In this document: in pieces, positions 41,542 to 50,861 of the stretch
Numbering within the stretch: the stretch's first letter is position 1
Layout: every line of letters begins with the position of its first letter
DNA from: Streptomyces sp. NBC_01276
GTDB taxonomy: Bacteria > Actinomycetota > Actinomycetes > Streptomycetales > Streptomycetaceae
NCBI RefSeq assembly: GCF_041435355.1
Contig: NZ_CP108442.1
Span: 4,958,501-5,022,500 of the forward strand
Length of the DNA stretch: 64,000 nt
Reading direction: 5' to 3'
The notes under the pieces: generated by a model
Told to the model about the DNA's origin: nothing
Databases searched by the model: none
What the model saw: the letters and a program-made list of their open reading frames with translations, nothing else
Position numbers and translations under genes: made by a program

Positions 41542-42903
41542 TCAGCGGTCCGTCGGGACGTGCAGGAGCAGGTTCGGGGTTCCGGCCGGGAGGTTCGTGA
41601 TCCGGTCCGGAACGGCGGCGCGCACCAGGGCCTGGCGCACCTGTTCGGGGGACGGGTGCATGCCGGTCACGCCGGGCAGGCCGACGGTGCCGGGCGCGGC
41701 CGGTGCGCCACCGGTCCCGCCGGTCCCGGTCGTGCCGTTCCCGGTGTCCGACAGGATCAGCGCGGCCACGCCCGCCACGTGCGGGGCGGCCATGGAGGTG
41801 CCGGAAGCGCGGGCGAGGGCGGTCGCGGAGCCCTTCCAGGCGGAGACGACGGACACGCCCGGCGCGGAGATGTCCACGCAGGGGCCGTGGTTGGAGAACG
41901 CGGGGCGGCGGTCGGCGGCGTCGGTCGCGCCGACGGTGAGGGCCTGCGGGACGCCGGAGGGGGAGCCGGCGCAGGCGTCCTTGCCCTCGTTCCCGGCGGC
42001 CACGGTGAAGGTGATCCCGGACGCCACCGCGCGGATGACGGCCGCGTCCATGGCGTGGCTACGTGAGCCGCCCATACTCATGTTGGCCACCAACGGGCCC
42101 TTCGGCGCGTTCTTGACCGCGTCCTTCACCATCCAGTCCAGGCCGCGCAGGATGGCCGACAGTCGCCCGTCACCCCGGCAGTCGGCCACCTTCACCCCGA
42201 CGAGGGACACCCCCTTCGCGACCCCGTACGTAGCCCCGCCGACGGCCGCCGCGACGTGGGTGCCGTGGCCGTTGCAGTCGGACGCGCCCTCCAGGAACAC
42301 CGCGTTGTAGCCGGCGCGGGCGCGTCCGCCGAACTCCTGGTGGAGGGTGTTGATTCCGGTGTCGACCACGTAGACGGTGACGCCCCGGCCCTGGGAGGCG
42401 TACGTGTACGAGCCGTCGAGCGGCAGCTCGCGCTGGTCGATCCGGTCCAACGGCCAGGGCGCGGACCGCTGCACGGCGGCGGCGGGTGCCGCGGGTGCCG
42501 GGGCCGCGGCGGCGGGGGTGGGGGTGGGGGTGGGGGTGGGAGCGGGCACCGCGGGAGCCGAGGGCGGGGGCGGCGTCGGGTCGTCGGAGATCCGGTAGAG
42601 CCCGTCCGGCTCCACGGAGGCCACCCTCGGGTCGGCGGCGAGCTCGGCGGCGCGGGCCGCGGTGGTGCGTACGGCGAAGCCGTTGAGGGCGGTGTCGTAG
42701 ACCGCCGAGACCTGGTCGCCCGCCTCCGCCGCCTCGGCGGCGAGCGCACGGGCCGGGGCGCGGGAGCTGGTGTCCTTGAGGACGACGACGTAGGGGGCGG
42801 TGGGGACGTCGGTGGCACGCGCGGCGTCGGCGGTGTGCGGCGGCAGGACGGTGGCCGCCGCGAGGAGGGCGGCGGCCGGGAGGAGCGCGGTCATGGCGGT
42901 CAT
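41542..42903 (-). CDS. Secreted subtilisin-family (S8) serine protease
   Basis: A 453-residue preproenzyme: signal peptide (MTALLPAAALLAAATVLPP), an I9 inhibitor propeptide (PYVVVLKDTSSRAPARALA to ASVEPDGLYRI), a Pro/Thr/Ala linker ([18 protein letters not shown]), then the S8A domain. The triad is Asp in VYVVDTGINTLH (near 178), His in CNGHGTHVAAAVGG (near 214) and Ser in GTSMAAPHVAG (near 367). It degrades extracellular protein. ATG at 42903 starts the signal peptide; the frame is open further to 42963 but lacks a ribosome site. There is no membrane anchor after the catalytic domain, unlike mycosins. Confidence 0.92.
   Translation of the reverse strand: MTAMTALLPAAALLAAATVLPPHTADAARATDVPTAPYVVVLKDTSSRAPARALAAEAAEAGDQVSAVYDTALNGFAVRTTAARAAELAADPRVASVEPDGLYRISDDPTPPPPSAPAVPAPTPTPTPTPAAAAPAPAAPAAAVQRSAPWPLDRIDQRELPLDGSYTYASQGRGVTVYVVDTGINTLHQEFGGRARAGYNAVFLEGASDCNGHGTHVAAAVGGATYGVAKGVSLVGVKVADCRGDGRLSAILRGLDWMVKDAVKNAPKGPLVANMSMGGSRSHAMDAAVIRAVASGITFTVAAGNEGKDACAGSPSGVPQALTVGATDAADRRPAFSNHGPCVDISAPGVSVVSAWKGSATALARASGTSMAAPHVAGVAALILSDTGNGTTGTGGTGGAPAAPGTVGLPGVTGMHPSPEQVRQALVRAAVPDRITNLPAGTPNLLLHVPTDR
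42514..42540 (+). repeat. G-quadruplex-prone tract within the subtilase linker
   Basis: Four runs of GGGGG and a final GGG separated by single T bases. It lies on the strand opposite the coding strand and encodes the PTPTPTP linker in reverse. Five G-runs with one-base loops strongly favour G-quadruplex folding and slippage. Confidence 0.8.
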
Positions 42904-42991
42904 GCCGCCGATGCTCGGGCCGCCCCGGCGACGGCGCGCGGAGGGTGCGCCGACTGGCCGCACGACACGCCGCCGCGGGGGGCGCGGCGGA

Positions 42992-43402
42992 CTAACCGAG
43001 CGCCCAGCCGCGCATCGTGAAGACGCCCTCGTCCTCGGCGCCCGCCGAGTCGTAGGTTGCCAGGGCGGGGCCGTTCCCGGTATCGACCCCCACCCACATG
43101 CCGTAGCAGCCGCGCGCCCTGGCCTCGTCTGCGAGGGCCAGGGTCAGGGCGCGGCCGATCCCGCGCCGCCGGTGGGCCTCGTCCACGGAGAGTTCGTAGA
43201 GGCACATCTCGGTGCCTTTGTCGGGGTGGGTCATCTCGACGCCGGAGACCATGCCGACCGGCACGTCCCCGACGTAGGCGATGAGCATCAGGTGACCGGG
43301 CGTGTCGAGGAAGCGCCGGGCCCAGTCCTCACGGGCGGGACCGTCGAAGAGCCCTTCGGCCGCCACGAGTTCGGCGCAGCTGCGGGCACGGCGGATGTCC
43401 AT
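42992..43402 (-). CDS. GNAT-family N-acetyltransferase
   Basis: A 136-residue acetyltransferase with the acetyl-CoA motif ELSVDEAHRRRGIGRALTLA (RRRGIG) and preceding strands YVGDVPVGMVSGVEM. The C-terminal YDSAGAEDEGVFTMRGWAL is typical of small antibiotic- or amine-acetylating GNATs, but the substrate is unknown. It is immediately upstream of the subtilase gene on the same strand with an 88-base gap; a functional link is not evident. Confidence 0.85.
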   Translation of the reverse strand: MDIRRARSCAELVAAEGLFDGPAREDWARRFLDTPGHLMLIAYVGDVPVGMVSGVEMTHPDKGTEMCLYELSVDEAHRRRGIGRALTLALADEARARGCYGMWVGVDTGNGPALATYDSAGAEDEGVFTMRGWALG

Positions 43403-43550
43403 GGCCCGACCCTAGGCCCTGTCGTCGGAGCGGCGCCCGCCCGCGCCGTTGTCGGGGCCCGGAACGGGTCCGGTTACGCGCGCCCCTCCACCTCAGGACG
43501 CTTCCCCTCGGCCCCTCGGCCCCTCGGCCGCCCAGCCTCTCGGCCCCCCA

Positions 43551-43571
43551 GCCCCTCGGCACCGAGGGGGC
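43551..43571 (-). terminator. Hairpin after the phosphopantetheinyl transferase gene
   Basis: GCCCCTCGG-CA-CCGAGGGGGC, preceded by several CCCCTCGG repeats (43503-43557), lies about 80 bases past the PPTase stop in the 248-base gap to the GNAT gene. The repeats give several alternative pairings. Confidence 0.55.
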
Positions 43572-43650
43572 CCGGTGCGCCGGATGTCGCGGCTGACCGG
43601 CGGCTCGGGCCGCGCGCCGGGACCGGCCGGTCCCGGCGGCTCCGGGTCGG

Positions 43651-44352
43651 TCAGGTGGCGCGGAGGGCCAGGGCGGCCGCGAAGGCGGATGGTGCCGGGA
43701 GGTCGCGCAGGGTCCAGCCCGGGACCGGCGCCGGAGTGGCCGCCGAGCCCACGTACGGGTCGGCCAGGCCGAGTGCCAGTCCCGTGCCGGTGGCCTTGAG
43801 GTAGGCCTCCTTGCGGGACCACACCCGCGCGAGGGCCGCCGGGCGGTCCGCCACCGGGAGGCCGGAGAGCTCGGCCGTCTCCGCCGGGTGCAGGGTGCCC
43901 AGGACGTCGTCCACCGCTCCCGCTCCGGGCAGCCCCTCGATGTCCACGCCGACCGGTACCCCCGCGAAGGCGAAGTACGCCATGTCGTCGCTGTGCGAGA
44001 GCGAGAAGTGCAGCGCGCCCCCGGCCACGGCGGGGCGCCCGTGCGGCCCGCCGCAGCACGGGCAGTCCTCCCGCACCAGGGCGACCCGCTCCGGCGGGAG
44101 CCCGAGGTATCCGCCGAGCAGTACGCGCAGCCCCAGGTGCGACGCGAGGTAGCTGCGGCGGTCGCCCGCGCGCAGCAGCCGCGAGAGCCGGTCCCGCTCG
44201 GACGCGTCCAGCAGCGCGACGGCACCGGCGACGTCGTGGCCGCCGACCACCTCGCGCGTGGTGTCCAGCGCCCACACCGTTACGGCGGCGCCCACCGGGA
44301 GCGCACCGGTCCGGGGTATGCCCTCGCCGAGTTGGTTCACGTACTCGATCAC
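43651..44352 (-). CDS. 4'-phosphopantetheinyl transferase, Sfp type
   Basis: A 233-residue enzyme that moves phosphopantetheine from CoA to the active Ser of acyl- or peptidyl-carrier proteins, activating polyketide, peptide or fatty-acid synthases elsewhere in the genome. Motifs: HFSLSHSDDMAYFAFAG, VPVGVDIEGLPG (Mg-binding Asp/Glu) and ARVWSRKEAYLKATGTG. CPCCGGPHGRP is a Cys-rich loop common in actinobacterial members. GTG at 44352 (VIEYVNQLGE) is the most plausible start; no strong ribosome site is visible. No biosynthetic cluster lies in this window, so it acts in trans. Confidence 0.9.
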   Translation of the reverse strand: MIEYVNQLGEGIPRTGALPVGAAVTVWALDTTREVVGGHDVAGAVALLDASERDRLSRLLRAGDRRSYLASHLGLRVLLGGYLGLPPERVALVREDCPCCGGPHGRPAVAGGALHFSLSHSDDMAYFAFAGVPVGVDIEGLPGAGAVDDVLGTLHPAETAELSGLPVADRPAALARVWSRKEAYLKATGTGLALGLADPYVGSAATPAPVPGWTLRDLPAPSAFAAALALRAT

Positions 44353-44430
44353 CCGATGAGGGTAGACGAGGAGGCGGGCCCGGCTACCCTCGTCCGGTAT
44401 TGATCTTTCCGAGTCCAGGGGGAACTCGCC

Positions 44431-45207
44431 GTGCACAGTGCCGTCGTGACGTCGGAAGGCGACCGGATCCGCTGGGTCGAACTCGCCGGGGAGGGGCCGG
44501 TCCGCGTCTTCCTGCACGGGCTCGGCTCCACCTCGCCGGCCTACTTCGCGGCCGTCGCCGCCCACCCGTTGCTGGCCGGGCGGCGCTCGCTGCTGGTCGA
44601 CATGCTGGGGCACGGGCACAGCGACCGGCCCGAGGCGTTCACGTACACCCTGGAGGCGCACGCCGACGCCGTCGCGCGGGCGCTCACCGAGGCCGGGGCC
44701 GAGGGGGCCGAGCTGATCGGCCACAGCATGGGCGGAGCGGTGGCCATCGTGCTCGCCGCCCGGCACCCCCGGCTGGTCTCCCGGCTCGTGCTGGTCGACG
44801 CCAACCTGGACCCGGTCCCGACCGTTCCCCGCACACCGGGCAGCAGCGGGATCGCCTCCTACACGGAGGAGGAGTTCCTGGCGGGGGGCTGGGCCGAGGT
44901 CCGCGACCGGGTCGGCGCGCACTGGTGGTCGACCATGCGGCTGGCCGGCCGCACCGCCCTGCACCGCAGCGCGGTGCACCTCGCCGCGGGCACCACGCCC
45001 ACCATGCGCGAGCTCCTGCTGGACCTGAAGCTCCCGCGCACCTTCCTCTACCCGGAGGCCGACGGCTCCCTGCCCGGGGCCGAGGCCCTGGAGGCCGCCG
45101 GGGTCGCCGTCGTCGCGGTGCCGGACTGCGGGCACAACATCATGCTGGACAACCCCGAGGCCTTCGTCCGCGCCACCGCCGCCGCCCTCGCCCCGACCGC
45201 GCCCTGA
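44431..45207 (+). CDS. Alpha/beta-hydrolase fold protein
   Basis: A 258-residue cytoplasmic hydrolase: oxyanion segment VRVFLHGLGSTSPAYF, nucleophile elbow ELIGHSMGGAVAIVLA (Ser), probable acid Asp/Glu in TFLYPEADGSLPG and His in VPDCGHNIMLDNPEAF. This is the esterase/lactonase-like branch; the substrate is unknown. GTG at 44431 follows CAGGGGGA. It is divergent from the PPTase gene (78 bases), a pairing that may share a promoter region. Confidence 0.88.
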   Translation: MHSAVVTSEGDRIRWVELAGEGPVRVFLHGLGSTSPAYFAAVAAHPLLAGRRSLLVDMLGHGHSDRPEAFTYTLEAHADAVARALTEAGAEGAELIGHSMGGAVAIVLAARHPRLVSRLVLVDANLDPVPTVPRTPGSSGIASYTEEEFLAGGWAEVRDRVGAHWWSTMRLAGRTALHRSAVHLAAGTTPTMRELLLDLKLPRTFLYPEADGSLPGAEALEAAGVAVVAVPDCGHNIMLDNPEAFVRATAAALAPTAP

Positions 45208-45256
45208 CCCGTCCCCGCCGGGCGGACCCGGGGGAGCGCCGGGAACGACGGCGGGT

Positions 45257-45793
45257 TCAGCGGCGCCCGGCCGGGACGGCCGAGGCCGGTGCCACGGAGG
45301 GCTGTCCGTCCGGTATTCGCGCCCCCGGCGAGGGCGTGCCGTCGGTCCAGGCGTAGACCTTCCTGCCGCGTACGGCGACCTGGTACTGGTACCGGTCCCG
45401 GCACTCGGGCCGTTCCTCGGAGCGCGTGTCGCCGGGCCACCAACGGGCGTCCAGATGGGGCCCGCCCGCCTTCTTCGGGGCGCTGACGGCGCACTGCGGA
45501 CCATCGAGCGGGGTCTTGCCGAGGGTGAACCGGATCAGCCGGGCCTCGCCGGTGGTGCGCACCCGTACGCGGACATCGGTGGCGTCCTTCGGTATCCAGC
45601 TCGGCAGGACGAACGCCAGGTCACCGCGCGTGGGCGCGTCGGCGGCGGTGGCGAAGTGCCTGCCCTTCTCCTTGAAGAAGCGGTCGTTGAGGGTGTTGGT
45701 GACCGGGTTGGGCGGAAGGTTCGGCAGGGCGAGCGCGGCGATGGCGAAGGCTCCCGCCAAGGCGGCGGCGATGACGAGCGGACGGCGGTTCAT
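45257..45793 (-). CDS. Membrane-anchored or secreted hypothetical protein
   Basis: A 178-residue protein with an N-terminal hydrophobic helix (PLVIAAALAGAFAIAALALP) that may be an uncleaved anchor or signal, then a domain with NDRFFKEKGRHFATAADAP, DLAFVLPSWIPKDATDVRVR and three Cys near PQCAVSAPKK and RPECRDRYQYQ. I recognise no function. ATG at 45793 has no Shine-Dalgarno; CTTATAGCC immediately precedes it, so the transcript could be leaderless. Confidence 0.65.
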   Translation of the reverse strand: MNRRPLVIAAALAGAFAIAALALPNLPPNPVTNTLNDRFFKEKGRHFATAADAPTRGDLAFVLPSWIPKDATDVRVRVRTTGEARLIRFTLGKTPLDGPQCAVSAPKKAGGPHLDARWWPGDTRSEERPECRDRYQYQVAVRGRKVYAWTDGTPSPGARIPDGQPSVAPASAVPAGRR

Positions 45794-46128
45794 GGCTATA
45801 AGTGTTCGGATCGAAGCCCGATCGCGCGTCCCTCCGCAGTACGAATCCTGACTCTGCCTGAAGTCGCATACGCCGTCATACCTGAGTGCCGGTCCGGGCG
45901 GCCGGCGTAGGCCCACGGTCCTTCGCGGGGGCACCGGGCGAGGGCGGCCCCGCCGGACCGCGGGACCGCCGGCCGCGCCCGTCCCGCCGGACCCGCCGGG
46001 CCTCGTTATAGGTGCGCTGGGGATCGCAGATATGCCGGGCTCCGAGAGTGAACCCACAAGCCGCGCCGCGCAGTTGACGGGCGGCCCGCTCTCTCCCCCC
46101 CACTCCCCCCGCCGCCCGGAGGAATGCC

Positions 46129-46602
46129 ATGCGTCTTCGTCTCGCTCCCCTGCTCGCCGCCACGGCGGCCGCGGGCCTGCTCGCCCTCGCGACCCCCGCG
46201 TCGGCTGCCCCGGCGGACAAGCCGCAGGTCCTCAGCGGTTGGACGCAGACCAGCGCGTCCAGCTACAACGCCTGGGTCGCGGCGCGCGGCAGCCAGGGCA
46301 ACTGGGCCGCGTACGGCTTCGACTGGTCCACGGACTACTGCTCGTCCTCCCCGGACAACCCGTTCGGCTTCCCGTTCCAGACGGCCTGCGCCCGCCACGA
46401 CTTCGGCTACCGCAACTACAAGGCGGCGGGTTCCTTCCCGGCGAACAAGTCCCGGCTGGACGACGCCCTGTACGCGGACCTGAAGCGGGTGTGCTCGCAG
46501 TACTCGGGCGTCAAGAAGGGTTCCTGCGACAGCACCGCCTGGACGTACTACCAGGCGGTCAAGGCGTTCGGCGTCTCCCCGCAGGACGCCCCGGCCGCCT
46601 GA
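46129..46602 (+). CDS. Secreted prokaryotic phospholipase A2
   Basis: A 157-residue exported lipase: signal peptide MRLRLAPLLAATAAAGLLAL with cleavage after ASA (near residue 26), then a 130-residue catalytic domain. The PLA2 signature is FQTACARHDFGYRNYK, with the catalytic His-Asp pair; upstream DWSTDYCSSSPDNPFGFPF supplies the calcium loop and a disulfide Cys, and RVCSQYSGVKKGSCDS gives two further Cys. This is the architecture of the S. violaceoruber enzyme, which cleaves the sn-2 ester of phospholipids. ATG follows GGAGGAATGCC-type sequence with GGAGG six bases upstream. A strong terminator follows. Confidence 0.93.
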   Translation: MRLRLAPLLAATAAAGLLALATPASAAPADKPQVLSGWTQTSASSYNAWVAARGSQGNWAAYGFDWSTDYCSSSPDNPFGFPFQTACARHDFGYRNYKAAGSFPANKSRLDDALYADLKRVCSQYSGVKKGSCDSTAWTYYQAVKAFGVSPQDAPAA

Positions 46603-46721
46603 CGGCCCCGGCCCGGCCCCGGCCCCGTTCCAGCCCGTCCCGGCCCCGTCCTGTACCCGCCCCCCGATCCCCGTCCCGCCCTCGCCCCCGTCGGGCGGGA
46701 CGGTCCCCCTTCGCGGGAAAC

Positions 46722-46752
46722 ACGGAAGCCCTCCCGGTGGGAGGGCTTCCGT
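46722..46752. terminator. Bidirectional terminator between PLA2 gene and tRNA-Arg
   Basis: ACGGAAGCCCTCCC-GGT-GGGAGGGCTTCCGT, a perfect 14-base stem. It lies 120 bases after the PLA2 stop and 15 bases past the 3' end of the minus-strand tRNA, so it can serve both. Confidence 0.9.
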
Positions 46753-46766
46753 CGTGGTGCGGAGAG

Positions 46767-46839
46767 TGCCCCCGGCAGGACTCGAACCTGCGGCCAAGCG
46801 CTTAGAAGGCGCCTGCTCTATCCACTGAGCTACGGGGGC
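46767..46839 (-). tRNA. tRNA-Arg (anticodon TCT)
   Basis: A 73-base cloverleaf on the minus strand: acceptor GCCCCCG/CGGGGGC with discriminator A, D-arm GCTCAGTGGATAGAGC, anticodon loop CTTCTAA (TCT, reads AGA/AGG) and T-arm GCAGGTTCGAGTCCTGC. CCA is not encoded. AGA/AGG codons are rare in this GC-rich genome, so it is a minor isoacceptor. Confidence 0.97.
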
Positions 46840-47162
46840 CGGAAGGTGACCGTGGTGGCCTGGAGCCCCTTGGTGGGGGTGGGACTGCGGTCCGTGCCGG
46901 GTCAAGGATAGGGCTCCGGTCGCCTTGTCCCGGTTGCTTCACCCGCGTGCCACGATGTGGAGGTTCGGTGAAGCGGTCCCGATAATCGCAGGCAGGTGCG
47001 ATTCGCGCATCGCTTTTGCGCCGCGTCGGCCTGGGTGTTGTGCACTCGTTATGCCTGCGTCCCACTCGTCCTCCGTGTCCAGGATGTCCTGCCGAGGTCG
47101 CGGTCGGCGCGCAGAGGGCGTATAAGCTTCAAAAATGGTCCCAAATTGGGCATTCTTCGCAT
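46840..47162. other. Intergenic region between tRNA-Arg and dynA
   Basis: 323 bases with no gene. The left part must hold the tRNA promoter; on the minus strand TATCCT (46910-46905) preceded by GGGACA is a weak candidate. The right part carries an AT-rich stretch, GGCGTATAAGCTTCAAAAAT around 47117-47136, whose TATAAG could be a -10 for dynA with a leader of about 30 bases. No clear -35 is visible. Confidence 0.5.
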
Positions 47163-48785
47163 GTGGTGACCTTGGATGTTCGGCCTCAGCTGCTCGATGC
47201 CCTGTCCGCCCTGCGCGACCGGGTCGCGTCCGTGCGTCTGCCGCTGCCCCTGCCCGGCGCCCCGCGCGCCCGCCAGACCAGAGCCGAGCTGCTCGCGCAG
47301 CTCGACGACTACCTCGTACCCCGGCTGAAGGCGCCCGAGGCGCCCCTGCTCGCCGTCGTCGGCGGGTCCACCGGTGCCGGTAAGTCCACCCTCGTCAACT
47401 CCCTCGTCGGACGCCAGGTGAGTGAAGCCGGGGTGCTCCGGCCGACGACACGCACCCCCGTGCTCGTCTGCCATCCGGATGATCATCACTGGTTCGCCGG
47501 AATGCGGATCCTCCCCGACCTCCTGCGCGTCTGGGCCCCCGAAGGCGAGGACGAACTGCTTCCCGCGCCCAAGAAGCGCCCTCCACTCGGATCCAACCAG
47601 CGGACCGTGACGGGCGAACTGAGGATCGAGACCGTCTCGACCCTCCCACGAGGGCTGGCCGTCCTCGACGCCCCCGACGTCGACTCCCTCGTGGTCGAGA
47701 ACCGGACGCTCGCCGCGCAGCTGATCTGCGCCGCCGACGTCTGGGTCATGGTCACCACCGCCTCGCGGTACGCGGACGCCGTCCCCTGGCACATGCTGCG
47801 CACCGCCAAGCAGTACAGGGCCACCCTGGTCACCGTCCTGGACCGGGTCCCGCACCAGGTGCTCGCCGAGGTCTCGCGGCAGTACGGGGCCCTGCTCACC
47901 CGGGCCGGGCTGGGCGACGTACCGCGGTTCACGGTGCCGGAGCTGCCCGAGTCGGCGGGCGGGGGCGGGCTGCTGCCGGCGAGCGCCGTCGCGCCGCTGC
48001 TCGCCTGGCTCAGCCACCACGTCCAGGACCCGGCCGCCCGGCAGTACGCCGTCGGGCGGACCGCGCTGGGCGCCCTCGACTCCCTCGGACGCCGCATGCC
48101 GGAACTCGCCTCCGCCGTCGCCGCGCAGCACGCCGCCGCCGTACGGCTGACGTCCGCCGTCGAGGACGCGTACAAGCAGGAGGGCCGGCGGGTCCGCAAC
48201 CGCCTGGACCGGGGCGCCGTACTCGCCGGGGACGCGCTGACCAGATGGCGCGGCTACCCCCTCGACACCAGTGCCGACGAACTGCTCGACTCCCTCGCCG
48301 AATCGCTGGCCGCGCTCCTGCAGTGCGCCGTGGCCGCCGCCGACGAACGCATCGCCGCCGCCTGGCGGCGCGAGCCGGCGGCCGGGGCGGTGACGCTGCC
48401 CGCGCCCGACCGCGAGGCGGCCGAACGCATCGGCGTGGCCGTACGACGCTGGCGGCGCGTCCTGGAGGAGCTGGCCGAGGAGGAGGTCGCCCGGCTCGAC
48501 CGGCAGCCGGCGCCCGACCCCGACGCCATCGCGGCCCTCCTCGTCGCCGCCCTCCTGGGCGGCAAGCGGGCCCGGCCGGCGGGGGAGAAGCTCGCCGAAC
48601 GGATCGGCGTACAGACCGCCGTACGGCTGCGGGACCGGGGCGGGGAGCTGGTCGCCGAACACCTCGACCAGGTGCTGCGCGCCGAACGCGACCGCAGGCT
48701 CGCCCCGCTGGAAGCGCTCGAAGTGACCCCGGAACCGCAGGCCGAGCTGATCGCCGCGCTGTCCCTACTGCAGAAGGAGAGGTGA
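47163..48785 (+). CDS. dynA: Dynamin-like GTPase A
   Basis: A 540-residue GTPase: P-loop [20 protein letters not shown] (near residue 70), switch region [18 protein letters not shown], a G3 element LDAPDVDS with Asp where canonical GTPases have Gly, G4-like [10 protein letters not shown], and an alpha-helical C-terminal half ([20 protein letters not shown]) without membrane helices. It matches DynA, which, with DynB, stabilises FtsZ rings during Streptomyces sporulation septation (established in S. venezuelae, from memory). GTG at 47163 lacks a clear ribosome site. dynB starts five bases after the stop. Confidence 0.85.
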   Translation: MVTLDVRPQLLDALSALRDRVASVRLPLPLPGAPRARQTRAELLAQLDDYLVPRLKAPEAPLLAVVGGSTGAGKSTLVNSLVGRQVSEAGVLRPTTRTPVLVCHPDDHHWFAGMRILPDLLRVWAPEGEDELLPAPKKRPPLGSNQRTVTGELRIETVSTLPRGLAVLDAPDVDSLVVENRTLAAQLICAADVWVMVTTASRYADAVPWHMLRTAKQYRATLVTVLDRVPHQVLAEVSRQYGALLTRAGLGDVPRFTVPELPESAGGGGLLPASAVAPLLAWLSHHVQDPAARQYAVGRTALGALDSLGRRMPELASAVAAQHAAAVRLTSAVEDAYKQEGRRVRNRLDRGAVLAGDALTRWRGYPLDTSADELLDSLAESLAALLQCAVAAADERIAAAWRREPAAGAVTLPAPDREAAERIGVAVRRWRRVLEELAEEEVARLDRQPAPDPDAIAALLVAALLGGKRARPAGEKLAERIGVQTAVRLRDRGGELVAEHLDQVLRAERDRRLAPLEALEVTPEPQAELIAALSLLQKER

Positions 48786-48789
48786 CGCG

Positions 48790-50766
48790 GTGACCGCGCT
48801 GACCGACCGCGACCGCACCGACGACCGCTGGGACGACGGCTTCATCGCGCGCTCGCGCCACCGGAGCCTGCGCAAGGGCGGGGCGGGGGCGCGAGGAGGA
48901 GGACCGCGGTCCGGTTCCCCGGGGGCGTCGGGGCCGCGCGGGGAACGCGGCGGCCTCGACGGCGTCGACCCCGACGACTTGGACGACGTGTTCGGCGAGG
49001 AGCGGGACGAGGAGCGGGACGAGGAGCGCCGCGAGGGCGACGAGGCCCTGGTCCGGGCCGTCTCCGGCGCCGGCAGCGACGGCGGCAAGGCCCCCGCCCT
49101 GCCGCTCAGCCCCGAGGCGCAGGCCCTGCGACTGCGCCTGGACGCCCTGCGCCAGCTCGTCGGGCTGTCCCGGACCCGGCTGGACGGCAAGACCCTCGCC
49201 GAGGCCGGCCGGGTGCTGGACGAGGCGGCCGCGCGACGCGGCCTGTCACCGCAGCACACGGTCGTCGCCATCGCCGGAGCCACCGGAAGCGGCAAGTCCA
49301 CACTCTTCAATTCACTCGCCGGAGTGCAGATCTCCGAGACCGGTCTGCGCCGCCCGACCACCGCCGCGCCGATCGCGTGCAGTTGGTCCGACGGGGCCGC
49401 GGGACTGCTGGACCGGCTGGAGATCCCGGGCCGGCTGCGGCGCAGGCCCCGGGAGACCTCGGAGGCCGAGGTGCTGCGCGGGATGGTCCTCGTGGACCTG
49501 CCCGACCTGGACTCGGCGGTCGGCGCGCACCGCGACCACGTGGACCGGGTGCTGGCGCTGGTCGACGCGGTGGTGTGGGTGGTGGACCCGGAGAAGTACG
49601 CGGACGCCGTCCTGCACGAGCGGTACCTGCGACCGCTGGCCGGCCACGCGGAAGTGACGTTCGTCGTCCTGAACCAGGTGGACCGGCTGCCCGGCGAGGC
49701 CGCCGACCTCGTCCTGGACGACCTGCGCCGGCTCCTGGACGACGACGGCATCGCGCTCGGCGAGCACGGCGAGCCGGGGGCCACCGTGCTCGGACTGTCC
49801 GCCCTGACGGGTGAGGGGGTCGGGGAACTCCGCGAGCTGCTCGGACAGTTCACCCAGGAGAAGGGCGCCGCGACCCGCCGCATCTCCGCCGATGTGGACC
49901 GGGCCGCCGGACGTCTGCGGCCCCTGTACGTCGCCGACGGCCACGCCGGACCCGAGATCGGCGAGGCAGCCCGCGCCGAGTTCGAGGACCGGCTCGCGGA
50001 GGCCGTCGGGGCCTACGCGGCCGGCCTCGCCGCCGAACGGGCCTGGCGGCGCAACGCCGGCAAGGCCTGCGGCACGCCCTGGCTGCGGCTGTGGCGCTGG
50101 TACGAGGGCCGGCGCGCCCCGCGCACGCTGGCGGGCCTGGCCGCCCTCGCCGCGATCGGCCGTACCCCGGCGGCTTCCGAGCAGACGCCGGTCGAGCAGG
50201 AGGTGACCGCCCGGCAGCGGGTGGAGCAGGCCGTGCGGACCGTCGCGGACGAAGCGGTCGTCGGGCTGCCCGACCCCTGGGCCCAGGCCGTGCGGGAGAC
50301 CGCCGTACGCGGCGCCGAACGGCTGCCGGAGGCGCTCGACGAACTGGCGGTCACGCTGGGTGCGGCCGTCGCGGTGCCCGCCGCCAGGCCGCCGCGGCCC
50401 ACCTGGTGGCCCGCGGCGGTGCTGGCGCAGGCGGCCATGACGCTGGTGCAGATCTTCGGCGGGCTCTGGCTGGTCGGACAGATCGCCGGGGTCCTGGAGC
50501 CGAAGCTGCTGCCGCCGGTGCTGTTCATGGTGGCGGGGATCGTCGGAGGGCCGCTCGTGGAGTGGGCGTGCTCACTCGCGGCCCGCGGTCCCGCGCGCCG
50601 CTACGGACAGGACGCCGAGCGCAAACTGCGGCAGGCCGCGGCCGGCTGCGGGCGGGCCCGGGTGCTGGAGCCGGTGGCGGCGGAGCTGCTGCGCTACCGC
50701 GAAGTGCGCGAGCAGTACGCCACCGTCGCCGCAGGGGGGACGAAGTTGTCCACAACCCGCCAGTAG
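48790..50766 (+). CDS. dynB: Dynamin-like GTPase B, membrane-integral
   Basis: A 658-residue partner of DynA. An acidic/basic disordered N-terminus (residues 1-90, ERDEERDEERREGDEA) precedes the GTPase: P-loop VAIAGATGSGKSTLFNSLAG, LRRPTTAAPIACSW, G3 LVDLPDLDS (again Asp for Gly), G4 VLNQVDRLPG. A helical stalk follows, then two hydrophobic helices near residues 535-590 (TWWPAAVLAQAAMTLVQIFG and LLPPVLFMVAGIVGGPLVEW), which anchor it at division septa. GTG at 48790 has GGAGAGG upstream. ssbB begins 95 bases later. Confidence 0.86.
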   Translation: MTALTDRDRTDDRWDDGFIARSRHRSLRKGGAGARGGGPRSGSPGASGPRGERGGLDGVDPDDLDDVFGEERDEERDEERREGDEALVRAVSGAGSDGGKAPALPLSPEAQALRLRLDALRQLVGLSRTRLDGKTLAEAGRVLDEAAARRGLSPQHTVVAIAGATGSGKSTLFNSLAGVQISETGLRRPTTAAPIACSWSDGAAGLLDRLEIPGRLRRRPRETSEAEVLRGMVLVDLPDLDSAVGAHRDHVDRVLALVDAVVWVVDPEKYADAVLHERYLRPLAGHAEVTFVVLNQVDRLPGEAADLVLDDLRRLLDDDGIALGEHGEPGATVLGLSALTGEGVGELRELLGQFTQEKGAATRRISADVDRAAGRLRPLYVADGHAGPEIGEAARAEFEDRLAEAVGAYAAGLAAERAWRRNAGKACGTPWLRLWRWYEGRRAPRTLAGLAALAAIGRTPAASEQTPVEQEVTARQRVEQAVRTVADEAVVGLPDPWAQAVRETAVRGAERLPEALDELAVTLGAAVAVPAARPPRPTWWPAAVLAQAAMTLVQIFGGLWLVGQIAGVLEPKLLPPVLFMVAGIVGGPLVEWACSLAARGPARRYGQDAERKLRQAAAGCGRARVLEPVAAELLRYREVREQYATVAAGGTKLSTTRQ

Positions 50767-50861
50767 TCCACAGGCCCGAGCGGGGAGGGCGGCCCCGCGC
50801 CAGCATGGTCGTATCCCGTGCGGACGGTCCGGACGGGTACGACGCGGGGAGGGCTGCCGGG

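Noticed and set aside
43651..44352. Marker of a secondary-metabolite cluster
   Set aside because: The Sfp-type transferase stands alone; no carrier-protein, ketosynthase or adenylation gene is present within the window.
46767..46839. tRNA-Arg as an integration site
   Set aside because: There is no duplicate of the tRNA 3' end or an integrase nearby, and both flanks are ordinary core genes.
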